Shown piece by piece: positions 54,724 to 62,995 of a stretch of 64,000 nt of DNA. The notes beneath the pieces are model-generated. The model worked only from the letters and a program-made list of their open reading frames with translations, was not told where the DNA came from and made no database searches. The DNA is from Bog-756 sp963730685 (GTDB taxonomy: Bacteria; Actinomycetota; Acidimicrobiia; Acidimicrobiales; RAAP-2), in assembly GCA_963730685.1 (NCBI GenBank), contig CAVSSP010000004.1:620001-684000 (forward strand), read 5' to 3'. The position numbers and the translations under genes were made by a program. Position 1 is the first letter of the stretch. The number at the start of each line of letters is the position of its first letter.

Positions 54724-56244
54724 ATGAACAGAGTCAGTCATTGGGTCAAAGGCAAACCATGGATTGGTGAGTCGCAGCGTACGGGACCGATATTTGACCC
54801 ATCCACCGGAGTTCAGACTGGTCTCGTCGATCTCGCCGATGTACCTGAGGTGGATGCGGCGGTTACCGCTGCATCCGAGGCATTTCCGGAGTGGCGCGCT
54901 ACATCTCTTGCAAAACGCACCAACGCTCTCTTCTCTCTGCGGGAGCTCTTGCTCAAACACTCCGACAAGCTTTCCGACATAGTGGTCAGCGAACACGGGA
55001 AGGTGAAGAGCGATGCGGCGGGTGAGGTGGCCCGTGGGCTCGAGGTTGTGGAGTTCGCCTGTGGAGTTGCCAACCTTATGAAGGGGGAATTTACGGAGCA
55101 GGCTTCGACCGGAGTCAATGTGCACTCCCTCCGTCAACCTATTGGTGTGGTTGTCGGGATTACGCCCTTCAATTTCCCGGCCATGGTCCCTCTCTGGATG
55201 TTCCCTCTCGCCATTGCGTGCGGGAACACATTCGTGCTGAAACCGTCGGAGAAGGATCCTTCAGCCTCTCTGTTTCTTGCCGATCTGGTGGCGCAAGCGG
55301 GCATCCCCGAAGGTGTGTTCAATGTCGTGCAAGGCGACAAAATTGCGGTTGATCGTCTTCTGGCTCATCCTGACGTCGCCGCCGTGAGCTTTGTGGGGTC
55401 GACTGCGGTGGCCAGACACGTCTATTCGACCGCAGCTGAGAATGGGAAGCGGGTCCAAGCACTGGGTGGGGCCAAGAACCACATGGTGGTGCTGCCGGAC
55501 GCTGATCTTGGGGATGCTGCGGAGGCAGCAGTTAGTGCAGGATTTGGATCTGCGGGCGAACGATGCATGGCCGCGTCTGTGCTCGTGGCGGTTGGAGGTT
55601 GCGGCGACTCGCTTGTTGACCACATCCGGTCCAGAGTCGACCGATTGGCCGTGGGACCCGGAAATATGTCGACATCGGAGATGGGCCCTCTGATCACATC
55701 AGAGCACCGAGATCGCGTCTCCTCGTATCTGACATCGGGGTCAACCGAAGGTGCTCACATTGCTATCGATGGCAGAGATCACGACTTTTCGGGAGAGCCG
55801 GGTGGTTTCTGGCTCGGTCCATGTCTGATTGACGAGGTAACGCCGGGCATGCAGGTGTATTCAGACGAGATCTTTGGCCCCGTGTTGTCGATGGTTCGGG
55901 TGGATACGTTGGATGAGGCTCTTGTCATGATTGGGAAAAACCAATTCGGGAACGGTGCTGCGATCTTCACGACTGACGGTGAGGCAGCGCAACGGTTCGA
56001 GTCGGAAGTGGAAGCTGGCATGGTCGGCATAAACGTCTCGATACCGGTACCGGTCTCGTACTATTCATTTGGTGGATGGAACAGCTCCCTGTTTGGAGAT
56101 CTTCACGTTTATGGCCCGGACGGAGTGCGCTTCTACACTCGAGGAAAGGTGGTAACGACTCGTTGGCGAAATATCGGCCAACATCACGCCTCGCTGGCGC
56201 TTCCAAATTCTCAAGCGCAATCCCCAGACGCGAACGAAATGTGA
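54724..56244 (+). CDS. mmsA: CoA-acylating methylmalonate-semialdehyde dehydrogenase
   Basis: A 506-residue MmsA. It converts methylmalonate or malonate semialdehyde plus CoA and NAD to propionyl- or acetyl-CoA and CO2. The nucleophile is C281 in GSAGERCMA, ALGGAKNH replaces the general-base Glu motif as usual in this family, and TPFNFPAMVPLWMFP and FYTRGKVVTTRW are characteristic. AGAGGAG precedes ATG 54724. With the dehydrogenase before it, it fits the end of valine, thymine or inositol-type or branched isoprenoid catabolism, giving propionyl-CoA. Confidence 0.95.
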   Translation: MNRVSHWVKGKPWIGESQRTGPIFDPSTGVQTGLVDLADVPEVDAAVTAASEAFPEWRATSLAKRTNALFSLRELLLKHSDKLSDIVVSEHGKVKSDAAGEVARGLEVVEFACGVANLMKGEFTEQASTGVNVHSLRQPIGVVVGITPFNFPAMVPLWMFPLAIACGNTFVLKPSEKDPSASLFLADLVAQAGIPEGVFNVVQGDKIAVDRLLAHPDVAAVSFVGSTAVARHVYSTAAENGKRVQALGGAKNHMVVLPDADLGDAAEAAVSAGFGSAGERCMAASVLVAVGGCGDSLVDHIRSRVDRLAVGPGNMSTSEMGPLITSEHRDRVSSYLTSGSTEGAHIAIDGRDHDFSGEPGGFWLGPCLIDEVTPGMQVYSDEIFGPVLSMVRVDTLDEALVMIGKNQFGNGAAIFTTDGEAAQRFESEVEAGMVGINVSIPVPVSYYSFGGWNSSLFGDLHVYGPDGVRFYTRGKVVTTRWRNIGQHHASLALPNSQAQSPDANEM

Positions 56245-56262
56245 GACCGAGTTGAGATCTCG

Positions 56263-57252
56263 TCAATTTCCCTCCCATCTCCAGATTGCCGACCCCCACG
56301 TCATGCCTGCTCCAAACCCTGTGAAGAGAATGAGATCATCGGACTGAAGTCGATTCGCGTCGATGGCGTCGATCAGCGCCAGTGGGATTGAAGCCGACGA
56401 CGTATTGCCAGTGTGTTCGATTGACGTGGCAATCCGATCAGTGCGTATTCCAAGGCTCTTGGCCACCGATGCCGTGATTCGCTCGTTTGCTTGGTGAGGC
56501 ACAAATAGATCGATATCTGAAGGCGCGATGCCAGCCCTGCTCATCGAGATCCTTGAGGATTGAACCGAAAGCCGGACAGCGTTACGGAACACCTCCTTGC
56601 CTCGCATTGCAATTCCGCTGCCGTGATCAGCGTAAAGCAAGTCCGCCAAAGTTCCGTCGACCCCAAAGTCCCAAGCCAACAGTGATCCAAATTCGTCCAC
56701 TGAACCAATGACGAGTGCTCCAGCACCATCCCCGAATAGGAATGCTGAGGACCGGTCCAACCAATCAACCGCCTTCGTCATTGTTTCAGATCCAATCAGA
56801 AGTACATTGTCAACTCCAGTACCGATCAAACTGGACGCAGCAACAAGCCCGTAGACGAAGCCAGCGCAGGAAGCATTCAAATCCATCGCGCCGCTGTGAA
56901 TCCCAAGCGCCCCCGCGACCATGGCAGAAGTCGCCGGCAACTGCTTGTCTGGGATCGTAGTGCACAGCACAATCATTCCGATCTGCTGAGGAGTCATGTT
57001 GGCGGAGTCGAGAGCTCGCCGTGCCGCAGCAACTGCCAACCCGCCGGTCGATCCGATCGCCCCGGGCAGCGGTGAAACTTGATTGGCGTTCGCAAATGGT
57101 CCGGCGGCCGCCCTTCGGGTACGGATGCCGCTCCGTTCGATGATCCATTTGTCGTTCGTATCGACAATCCCGGCGATATCCTCGTTGGAGACCACTCGAT
57201 CGGGGAGCGCTGCGCCCCAACCTTTGATAATGCAGCCTCTGTCACGTCGCAA
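56263..57252 (-). CDS. 3-oxoacyl-ACP synthase III (FabH-like)
   Basis: A 329-residue KAS III. The catalytic triad is C129 in LNASCAGF, H253 in PHQAN and N283 in HTGNTSSAS. The start is TTG 57252 with GAGG just upstream; no ATG or GTG fits before the first strand. It should condense an acyl-CoA starter with malonyl-ACP. It lies apart from any fatty-acid synthase operon, so it may be a paralog for another product. Convergent with mmsA. Confidence 0.9.
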   Translation of the reverse strand: MRRDRGCIIKGWGAALPDRVVSNEDIAGIVDTNDKWIIERSGIRTRRAAAGPFANANQVSPLPGAIGSTGGLAVAAARRALDSANMTPQQIGMIVLCTTIPDKQLPATSAMVAGALGIHSGAMDLNASCAGFVYGLVAASSLIGTGVDNVLLIGSETMTKAVDWLDRSSAFLFGDGAGALVIGSVDEFGSLLAWDFGVDGTLADLLYADHGSGIAMRGKEVFRNAVRLSVQSSRISMSRAGIAPSDIDLFVPHQANERITASVAKSLGIRTDRIATSIEHTGNTSSASIPLALIDAIDANRLQSDDLILFTGFGAGMTWGSAIWRWEGN

Positions 57253-57627
57253 AGTGCCTCATGGTCCTAACAGGTCTAAGGAGGAGTGGAAAAGAAGAGT
57301 ACTTGCTGATTTCGATTACCCGTGGGTCACGTTGGTCACCGGCGGTGGCTGCTGCCGAGCAGAGGCTAAGCGCTCCGTTGTGCCGGAGAATGAAATACTC
57401 CATGAGTGGTAATGGTACTGGCGCATTGATAGTATGTAGGAATCAGATCCGGGCAGGGACGCCACGTCCACGTTGCATCTTGACGAGATGTCGCTAGGTC
57501 TGGGGGTCGCTATGACGGGCTCGGGCGATCCCCAAGCCGAGTCCAGCCGCGGTCCCCGGCACCTTGAGGGCGGTTGCTCTTTCGTCGCCCGAAAGGTGAG
57601 TGCGTTGGGTTTCATTCCGATGCACAA

Positions 57628-57666
57628 GCAATGGCCCTCCGAACTCCCCCTTCGGGGGGCCATTGC
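57628..57666. other. Large intergenic hairpin
   Basis: Arms GCAATGGCCC and GGGCCATTGC pair perfectly, a T-G pair follows, then CCGAA/TTCGG, enclosing the loop CTCCCCC. This gives a 16-bp stem in 39 bases. Neither side has a T tract, so it is not a standard terminator. Confidence 0.6.
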
Positions 57667-57767
57667 GCGGCCGTTGGCACTGGTGCTCAGAATGTCCGAC
57701 GTGCTGATGATTGAACCGTCGTTTCAGATTGCCGGGATTTATCGTCAAGTTGCCTGGGTGGCGCAAA

Positions 57768-57794
57768 GCGGCCCCCAGCTCAGCTGGGGGCCGC
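57768..57794 (-). terminator. Terminator-like hairpin after the secreted protein gene
   Basis: GCGGCCCCCAGC-TCA-GCTGGGGGCCGC forms a perfect 12-bp stem 25 bases past the stop of the leftward secreted-protein gene, followed on that strand by TTTG. A GC-rich terminator with a short T tract. Confidence 0.65.
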
Positions 57795-57819
57795 TTCGGC
57801 GGAATTCGCTTCGGTTGGT

Positions 57820-58305
57820 TTAGATGGTGATCGGTCCCATGCCCACAACAGCGATATTGCCGCCGGCTTCGTACAGGCAGACGGAGGACGTGCCCGACTG
57901 ACCAACAGTTAGACCGGAATTACCACCAGTCACGGTGGCAGTCTCCTTGATCACGTCGGAGGCTGTGACCCCAAGAAACGTGGGGCAAGTTCCCGGTCCG
58001 GGAACCAAAGTCTCGGAGAAACTCTCGTCGGTGGTCTTGTTGTTCGTCCAATAGGTCACGCTGGTGCTACCGGAAGGTTGGGTCACGACACCTGATCCGG
58101 TCACCTTCGCCTTGGCTGACGATCCGGTACAGCTTGACTCGAGCTGTTGAGTGGCATTTCCGAAGAGCGCAGTACAAGTCACGGTCACAGGAGGCTTTGG
58201 AGCTTTGGCAGCCGCAGGACCTCCGCTGGAGAGAATCACTGTCAGTCCGGCCGAGCCTGCCAGCGCCGCTACCGCGAGCAAGCGAGCTGTCAACATCTTG
58301 TTCAT
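57820..58305 (-). CDS. Secreted Cys-containing protein of unknown function
   Basis: A 161-residue exported protein. A signal peptide spans residues 1 to ~34 (a basic start, a hydrophobic core LLAVAALAGSAGLTVIL, and PAAAKA near the cleavage site). The mature part has four cysteines (VTCTALFG, SSCTGSS, GTCPTFLG, SVCLYEAG), likely forming two disulfides, and is rich in Ser, Thr, Gly and Val in a beta-strand pattern. No known domain was recognised. AAGGGGGG precedes ATG 58305. A 7-bp inverted repeat lies 25 bases upstream and a strong hairpin follows the stop, so this is a well bounded single gene. Confidence 0.85.
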   Translation of the reverse strand: MNKMLTARLLAVAALAGSAGLTVILSSGGPAAAKAPKPPVTVTCTALFGNATQQLESSCTGSSAKAKVTGSGVVTQPSGSTSVTYWTNNKTTDESFSETLVPGPGTCPTFLGVTASDVIKETATVTGGNSGLTVGQSGTSSVCLYEAGGNIAVVGMGPITI

Positions 58306-58329
58306 CAGGTCCCCCCTTATGGGATATGA

Positions 58330-58347
58330 GACTCTACGTTTAGAGTC
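58330..58347 (-). promoter_or_regulatory. Inverted repeat upstream of the secreted protein gene
   Basis: GACTCTA-CGTT-TAGAGTC, a perfect 7-bp inverted repeat with a 4-base loop, 25 bases before the ATG. It could be an operator or a leader hairpin next to the ribosome site. Confidence 0.4.
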
Positions 58348-58470
58348 ACCTAGCTTTTAACATCGAAAAGCCAGGATTGCAACCACGAATTCCGTGATCC
58401 GATCTCGCTACGCGCCAGGTGTTCCTTGCCGGCAACCCACTAGGGGAGTTCCACCGCACAATGAGGAGAT

Positions 58471-59694
58471 TTAGCGGGCTTCGAGGCGCACGCGGAGATG
58501 CTCGTGGCGTCTGACAAGAAGACTGCCGACCCATGCGGGCGAATATCCCGGCTCGAGGGTGATGCTCTTCGTGCGGTCGAGCAATACCCTCAGAACATTC
58601 CGCGCTTCAACGCGGGCCAACGGGGCACCAACGCAGTGATGGACTCCACGCCCGAAGGCAACGTGACGACGTGGTATACGACGTTCCAGATCGATCTCAT
58701 CGGCTCGCTCGAACTCGTTGGTGTCGCGATTGGCCGAGCCCCAAAGCAGCAGGACGGTCGCCCCGGCTGGAATGGAGACCTTGCCCAGGATGGTGTCCTT
58801 CGGAACGAATCGCATCATGTAACGAAACGGTGACTCCAGGCGCAATGCTTCCTCGGCGAATATCGGTATCTGTTCGGGATCATTGCGCAGGTGCTCCTGA
58901 AGTTCCGGCTTCTCTGCCAATATACGAACGGCATTGCCGAGGAGGCTCGTAGTGGTCTCTCCACCAGCACTCAAAAGTGTTGTCAGGATGCCGATCGCTT
59001 CAGAGTCAGTAAGAACGCCTTGTTCCACCGCCTGCGCCACAGCGCCAAGCAGATCCTCGCTCGGTTGCTTCAGGGCTTCTGATAGCTGATCGGCGATCCA
59101 GGCCAGAATTCCATTCATACCGCTCGCAGCCTCTACAAGCTCATCGAGAGACAGCGTCGAACCCACCAGCCTGGTTCCGTTGACCGCTGAACTCCAAAGC
59201 TCATCAAGATTGCTGTCGCGGAAGCCAACGAGCCGACTGATCATGGTAATCGGGACAATATTGCCGATGGCCTCCATGAACTCTACGGTTCCGCGCTCAA
59301 GCGCTTGTGTCACGAGTTCATTGGACAGCTCTACGATCTCGGGCTCGAGAGCGTCCATTCGTTTGGCAACCAGCTCAGGAAAGACGGCATTACGGTGAAT
59401 CGCATGCAGGGGCGGATCTGCGGTCGCCAGCGCTTGCCCGCCTCCGTCGCCGAAGGCAAAACGACCGGGTAGGCCGGTTTCGTCGCGATAGAGAAGGCAC
59501 CGCATGTTCGACGAGAAATCCTCGACGCGGCCGGCGGCCTCAGCCGCCAGTTCGAAGGTGCTAACGGTGAAGACCTCGGTGCCAGGGACTTGCCAGACGG
59601 GTGCCTGTTGTCGCAACCGACGGTAGAAGGGGTACGGATCATCGAGTGTGTCCGGATCCAGAAGGAGGGTCCCCGGGATGTCTTGATTCGTCAC
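58471..59694 (-). CDS. Cytochrome P450
   Basis: A 407-residue soluble P450. Heme loop FGRGVHHCVGAPLAR with Cys ligand at 354, I-helix LLSAGGETTTSLLG and ExxR in EEALRLESP. The second half of the I-helix resembles fatty-acid and terpenoid hydroxylating families more than the other two P450s in the window. GTG 59694 has GGAGGATGG upstream. It is divergent from a beta-propeller gene. Confidence 0.92.
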   Translation of the reverse strand: MTNQDIPGTLLLDPDTLDDPYPFYRRLRQQAPVWQVPGTEVFTVSTFELAAEAAGRVEDFSSNMRCLLYRDETGLPGRFAFGDGGGQALATADPPLHAIHRNAVFPELVAKRMDALEPEIVELSNELVTQALERGTVEFMEAIGNIVPITMISRLVGFRDSNLDELWSSAVNGTRLVGSTLSLDELVEAASGMNGILAWIADQLSEALKQPSEDLLGAVAQAVEQGVLTDSEAIGILTTLLSAGGETTTSLLGNAVRILAEKPELQEHLRNDPEQIPIFAEEALRLESPFRYMMRFVPKDTILGKVSIPAGATVLLLWGSANRDTNEFERADEIDLERRIPRRHVAFGRGVHHCVGAPLARVEARNVLRVLLDRTKSITLEPGYSPAWVGSLLVRRHEHLRVRLEAR

Positions 59695-59840
59695 TGGCCA
59701 TCCTCCGGTATCGGGAAGAGGCTGTCGTCCCGGCCGTACGACAGCTTGTCTAATTTACGTACAGCATACTAGAATTCGAGGAGTTGACCAGGGAGGCGAG
59801 TTGTGAGGTTGGTGCGATCTTGGCCGAGCGGAAGAACGGG

Positions 59841-60956
59841 ATGAGCGGGCCACTTGAGGCCGGTGAGGCGCCGACCTGGGAGATTGAGGCTCAGTGGGCT
59901 GGTCTTTCATCTGTCGAAGGGGCGAGTTCGTCTTGGGCTCACGGCGGACTGGTCGTCACCGAAGAGGGAGAACTGATCGGATTCCACGCCGGGCAACTCG
60001 TCTCGTTTGACGGAGATGGACATGTCCGACGAGTGATCAGGCCAGGACTCGTCGAGGGCCACGGGATCACGTTGGTGCGAGAAGCCGACGAAGAGTTTCT
60101 CTGGATCGCGGATCCTGGATTCGTCTTCACATCTACACCTGGCGAGGGTGATGAGGACTGGCAGGCGCTGTTTGGCCGGGGCATCCAGCGGGTGGATGGT
60201 AATCCTCGCGTCATCAAAGTGACGCTTGAGGGAGAAATCCGAATGGAGTTGCCAATCCCTTCAGTCGATCATTCCACTGCTCCCGGCATGATGGGGGAGT
60301 ACTGCCCCTGTGACTGTGCAGTCGACGAAGAGAGGTTCGGCGGAAATGGGGATATCTGGATTGCCGATGGCTATGGATCAAGTTTGGTCTACCGGTTCGA
60401 CAGCCGCGGGAATCGACTGACCACTCTGTCGGGCGAAGAGGGAGGGGGTCGGTTCATCTGTCCCCACGCCGTCTTCATCGATCGGAGAGCTGCCAAGAGA
60501 AGTCCCGAGCTCTACATCGCGGACCGTGAGAACAGGCGAATCCAAGTGTTCGACCTCGATGGCCGTTACCTCCGCACTTGTGGCGAATCGTTCTTGAGCA
60601 GTCCGAGTGGGTTCGCTGTATTAGGAGACCTATTGGTCGTCGCCGAGCTCTACGGTCGGCTAGCGCTTCTTGATATCAATGACAGCTTGGTGGGCTATAT
60701 CGGGAACGATCCTGATGTTGGTCCAGAGCAAAGTTGGCCCGGCCGGGCAGGTTGGCCGAACGAACTAACGAACGACGGCCGTGCCAGGGCTCCTCATTTG
60801 GCCAATCCCGAAACGTTCAACTCGCCCCACTCGGTGGCAGTCGACTCGGATGGCAATCTCTATGTTTCAGAATGGCTCCTTGGTGGGCGGTACTCAAAGC
60901 TGTCAGTTCAACCGCGAGGCCCTATTGACGGCGCCGGAATGGGAGGGTCCGGTTAA
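59841..60956 (+). CDS. NHL-type beta-propeller protein
   Basis: A ~371-residue six-bladed propeller. Repeated blades end in segments such as EEFLWIADPG, GDIWIADGYGS, ELYIADRENRRIQVFDLDGRYL and NLYVSEWLLGG. A CPCDCAVDEE segment puts three cysteines together near residue 160. The VEGHGITLV/IADPG pattern recalls peptidylamidoglycolate lyase-like propellers, but metal ligands cannot be assigned. No signal peptide is evident, so it is probably cytosolic. ATG 59841 was chosen; TTG 59784 would add 19 residues. Divergent from a P450, with GACA-GCT-TGTC (59740-59750) between them. Confidence 0.75.
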   Translation: MSGPLEAGEAPTWEIEAQWAGLSSVEGASSSWAHGGLVVTEEGELIGFHAGQLVSFDGDGHVRRVIRPGLVEGHGITLVREADEEFLWIADPGFVFTSTPGEGDEDWQALFGRGIQRVDGNPRVIKVTLEGEIRMELPIPSVDHSTAPGMMGEYCPCDCAVDEERFGGNGDIWIADGYGSSLVYRFDSRGNRLTTLSGEEGGGRFICPHAVFIDRRAAKRSPELYIADRENRRIQVFDLDGRYLRTCGESFLSSPSGFAVLGDLLVVAELYGRLALLDINDSLVGYIGNDPDVGPEQSWPGRAGWPNELTNDGRARAPHLANPETFNSPHSVAVDSDGNLYVSEWLLGGRYSKLSVQPRGPIDGAGMGGSG

Positions 60957-61198
60957 GGATCTTCCCTCTGATCTCTTGAGGAGGATCCAGACTCCCTTCT
61001 GGGGTGCCAAGGGCGGCGTTGAGCGTCGGAACCTCGGAAGAGGGTCTTGAGATCCCAACACACGTCCCCGACGATTCGAGTTCAACGCGTCGCTCCCCGT
61101 CGTCGGACAAGTGGAACATGTGTGGTCAGTGGGTGCTGAGCTGGGATAATGCGATGAGCTGCGACATGGTGCCACTCCCTACCCCAGACCGGGCCCGC

Positions 61199-61243
61199 CT
61201 TACAACCAGCAGGTCATCGGTTCGAGTCCGATAGCGCCCACCA
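61199..61243 (+). repeat. tRNA-Val(TAC) 3' half: probable attachment site
   Basis: This segment is the 3' part of a tRNA: anticodon loop CTTACAA (anticodon TAC), stem strand CCAGC, variable loop AGGTC, T-arm ATCGG-TTCGAGT-CCGAT, acceptor strand AGCGCCC, discriminator A and encoded CCA. The bases before it (CCCGC) cannot pair with CCAGC, so the 5' half is absent. Such 3' tRNA copies mark element ends. The stop codon of the recombinase lies inside its anticodon loop. Confidence 0.75.
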
Positions 61244-62972
61244 GAAGACCCTTACTCAAACCATCGCCAAAGAGAACTTCGGCCAGGGTTTCGGAGAGAT
61301 TCTCCGGACCGGCCTGGCCGAGGCTCCAGTCGAAGACTGGCAACGCAGCCTGCCGCTCGTAGGTGGGACTGTGCTTGCCGATCTCCTGGGCGCCCAAGAG
61401 GTCACCAAATGGAGGGTTGAACACGACCGCAGTCACGTCACCGTCGAATACGTAGATCTTCTCGAACACTGCCTGGTTCATCTTCTGGCGACCCTCAGGG
61501 GGCATCCTGAGGTACATGTCGGCTGCATTGCTGAGCAACTGCAAGGCGTCCTCGATCAGCCTGACGCCGACCTCCAACTGTTCAACCTGACCGTTCAATC
61601 GACTGGCCGCCAGGTCACGCTTTCGCTTGAGTTCCGCAAGTCGCTGGCGGACCTTGGCAACCGCCATTTCTCCTTCGGCAGCGAGATCGATCAGGTTCTC
61701 CTCCTGCTTGTCGAGGCGGCCCAGTTCAGCCTTGAGTTGGCGAGCCAGAAGTTTCTCTGACTTCTGCCGCTCGTCCAGGGCATCCCGCATGGCTGTTCTC
61801 AGCCGAGCAGACAAGTCAGTGTCGAAGCGGATGCTTTGGTAGACCCGCTCCACGGCTGCCTCCACAGCGTCACCCTCGAGATGGCGGGAGTCGCACTGGT
61901 GTTGTTGGCGACGGCGGCAGAAGAAGTACCGGTAGCGACCTCCGTTGCCGCTACTCCATTGCATGAGCATCCGAGATTCGATGTCCTTTTCGTGGCACTG
62001 GCCGCACCACAGCATGCCTTTGAGGAAATGGTGGTGACGGCGTTGGCGTGTTCCTCGTTCGCTGCGCTCGTCCATGACCGCCTGCACCTCGTCGAAAAGG
62101 GCTTCGCTGATCAACGCCTCGTGCCGTCCGTTGAAGATATCGCCCTTGTAACGCACATAGCCTGCGTAATAGGGGTCACGGAGCATCTCGGCAAGCTTCG
62201 AGACTGACACCGCACCGGCCGGGTAACGGCCTCCCCGTGTGCGCAGACCTCGCTCGGTCAGCTCGTCTTGGAGTGCCTCCAGGGACCACTTGCGCGTGCT
62301 GTAGAGCTCAAAGGCGACCTTCACGAAGGGTGCCCGTTCCTCATCCAGAATCGAGATGCCGATGTTGCGCCCTTCGGAGGTGTCTCGTCGATTGAGGTAG
62401 CCGAGCGGCGCCTTCCCGAGCGTCCCGCCGTTCTTCGCCTTGGCGGACATTTTGTAGGAGATGTCAGCGCCACTTGCCGCAGACTGGTATTCGTCCACCG
62501 CCGAGAGGATGGTTTCGACCATGTCGCTCTCAGGACCTTCGCCCAAGTCAACAACCGTTGAGACGATGCGGGTCCCGCATTTGGCCAGGTCACGCCTGGT
62601 GATGGCAGCATCAACGCTGTTTCGAAACATCCGGTTGAAGTGGTAGCAGATGATGTAGTCGACGTCGCCTTCCTCCTTTGCGCAGGCCAGCATTTCCTGG
62701 AAGACCTCTCGCTTGTCGATGGAGGTGGCACTGCGCCCCGGCTCGAGGAACTCGCGCGCCACGTAGGCACCGAGTTCGACACTTTTGAGTTGGCATTGGC
62801 CGCGCTGGAACGGCAGCGAGATCCCCTCAGGGTTGTAGTCGGTATTGACTTGGGAGGGGGTGCTTACACGCAGGTAGGTGTACGCCTTCTTGGGAGCAGG
62901 AGCATCCGACGAATCTGTGCCGCGCGCGACCGCCTTCTTCTCTTGTGTCTTATTGGCGGTAGCTCTCGTCAT
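61200..62972 (-). CDS. Large serine recombinase (site-specific integrase)
   Basis: A 590-residue large serine recombinase. The catalytic Ser is S37 in TYLRVSTPSQ; the resolvase core continues with YIICYHFNRMFRNS. The recombinase domain (GKAPLGYLNRR to LRDPYYAGYV) follows, then a Zn ribbon (LWCGQCHEK with FFCRRR and CDSR) and a coiled coil (~420-490). The C-terminus ends VGAIGLEPMTCWL, which is the tRNA attachment site read backwards. ATG 62972 has AAAGGA upstream, 23 bases after the protease gene stop. It should catalyse integration and excision of the element. Confidence 0.93.
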   Translation of the reverse strand: MTRATANKTQEKKAVARGTDSSDAPAPKKAYTYLRVSTPSQVNTDYNPEGISLPFQRGQCQLKSVELGAYVAREFLEPGRSATSIDKREVFQEMLACAKEEGDVDYIICYHFNRMFRNSVDAAITRRDLAKCGTRIVSTVVDLGEGPESDMVETILSAVDEYQSAASGADISYKMSAKAKNGGTLGKAPLGYLNRRDTSEGRNIGISILDEERAPFVKVAFELYSTRKWSLEALQDELTERGLRTRGGRYPAGAVSVSKLAEMLRDPYYAGYVRYKGDIFNGRHEALISEALFDEVQAVMDERSERGTRQRRHHHFLKGMLWCGQCHEKDIESRMLMQWSSGNGGRYRYFFCRRRQQHQCDSRHLEGDAVEAAVERVYQSIRFDTDLSARLRTAMRDALDERQKSEKLLARQLKAELGRLDKQEENLIDLAAEGEMAVAKVRQRLAELKRKRDLAASRLNGQVEQLEVGVRLIEDALQLLSNAADMYLRMPPEGRQKMNQAVFEKIYVFDGDVTAVVFNPPFGDLLGAQEIGKHSPTYERQAALPVFDWSLGQAGPENLSETLAEVLFGDGLSKGLLVGAIGLEPMTCWL

Positions 62973-62995
62973 GGGATTCCTTTCGTTGAATATGG

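Larger units (their letters stand above)
57253..57819. other. Intergenic region with two strong hairpins
   Basis: 567 bases without a convincing gene. It holds a 16-bp hairpin at 57628-57666 and a 12-bp hairpin at 57768-57794. Short open frames across it show no family-like sequence. A small RNA is possible but not shown. Confidence 0.4.

Noticed and set aside
57494..57766. Leftward open frame across the two-hairpin region
   Set aside because: It crosses the large hairpin and has low-complexity, Arg/Pro/Gly-rich sequence without a start signal.
10172..60956. A known steroid (KstR-controlled) cluster
   Set aside because: No KstR-type operator, KshA/KshB, HsaC or Mce genes were recognised; only individual enzyme types overlap.
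61131..61137. GGGTGCT could pair with the acceptor strand of the tRNA fragment as its 5' end
   Set aside because: The distance to the anticodon loop is about 62 bases instead of ~31, and no D-arm or 5' anticodon strand is present.
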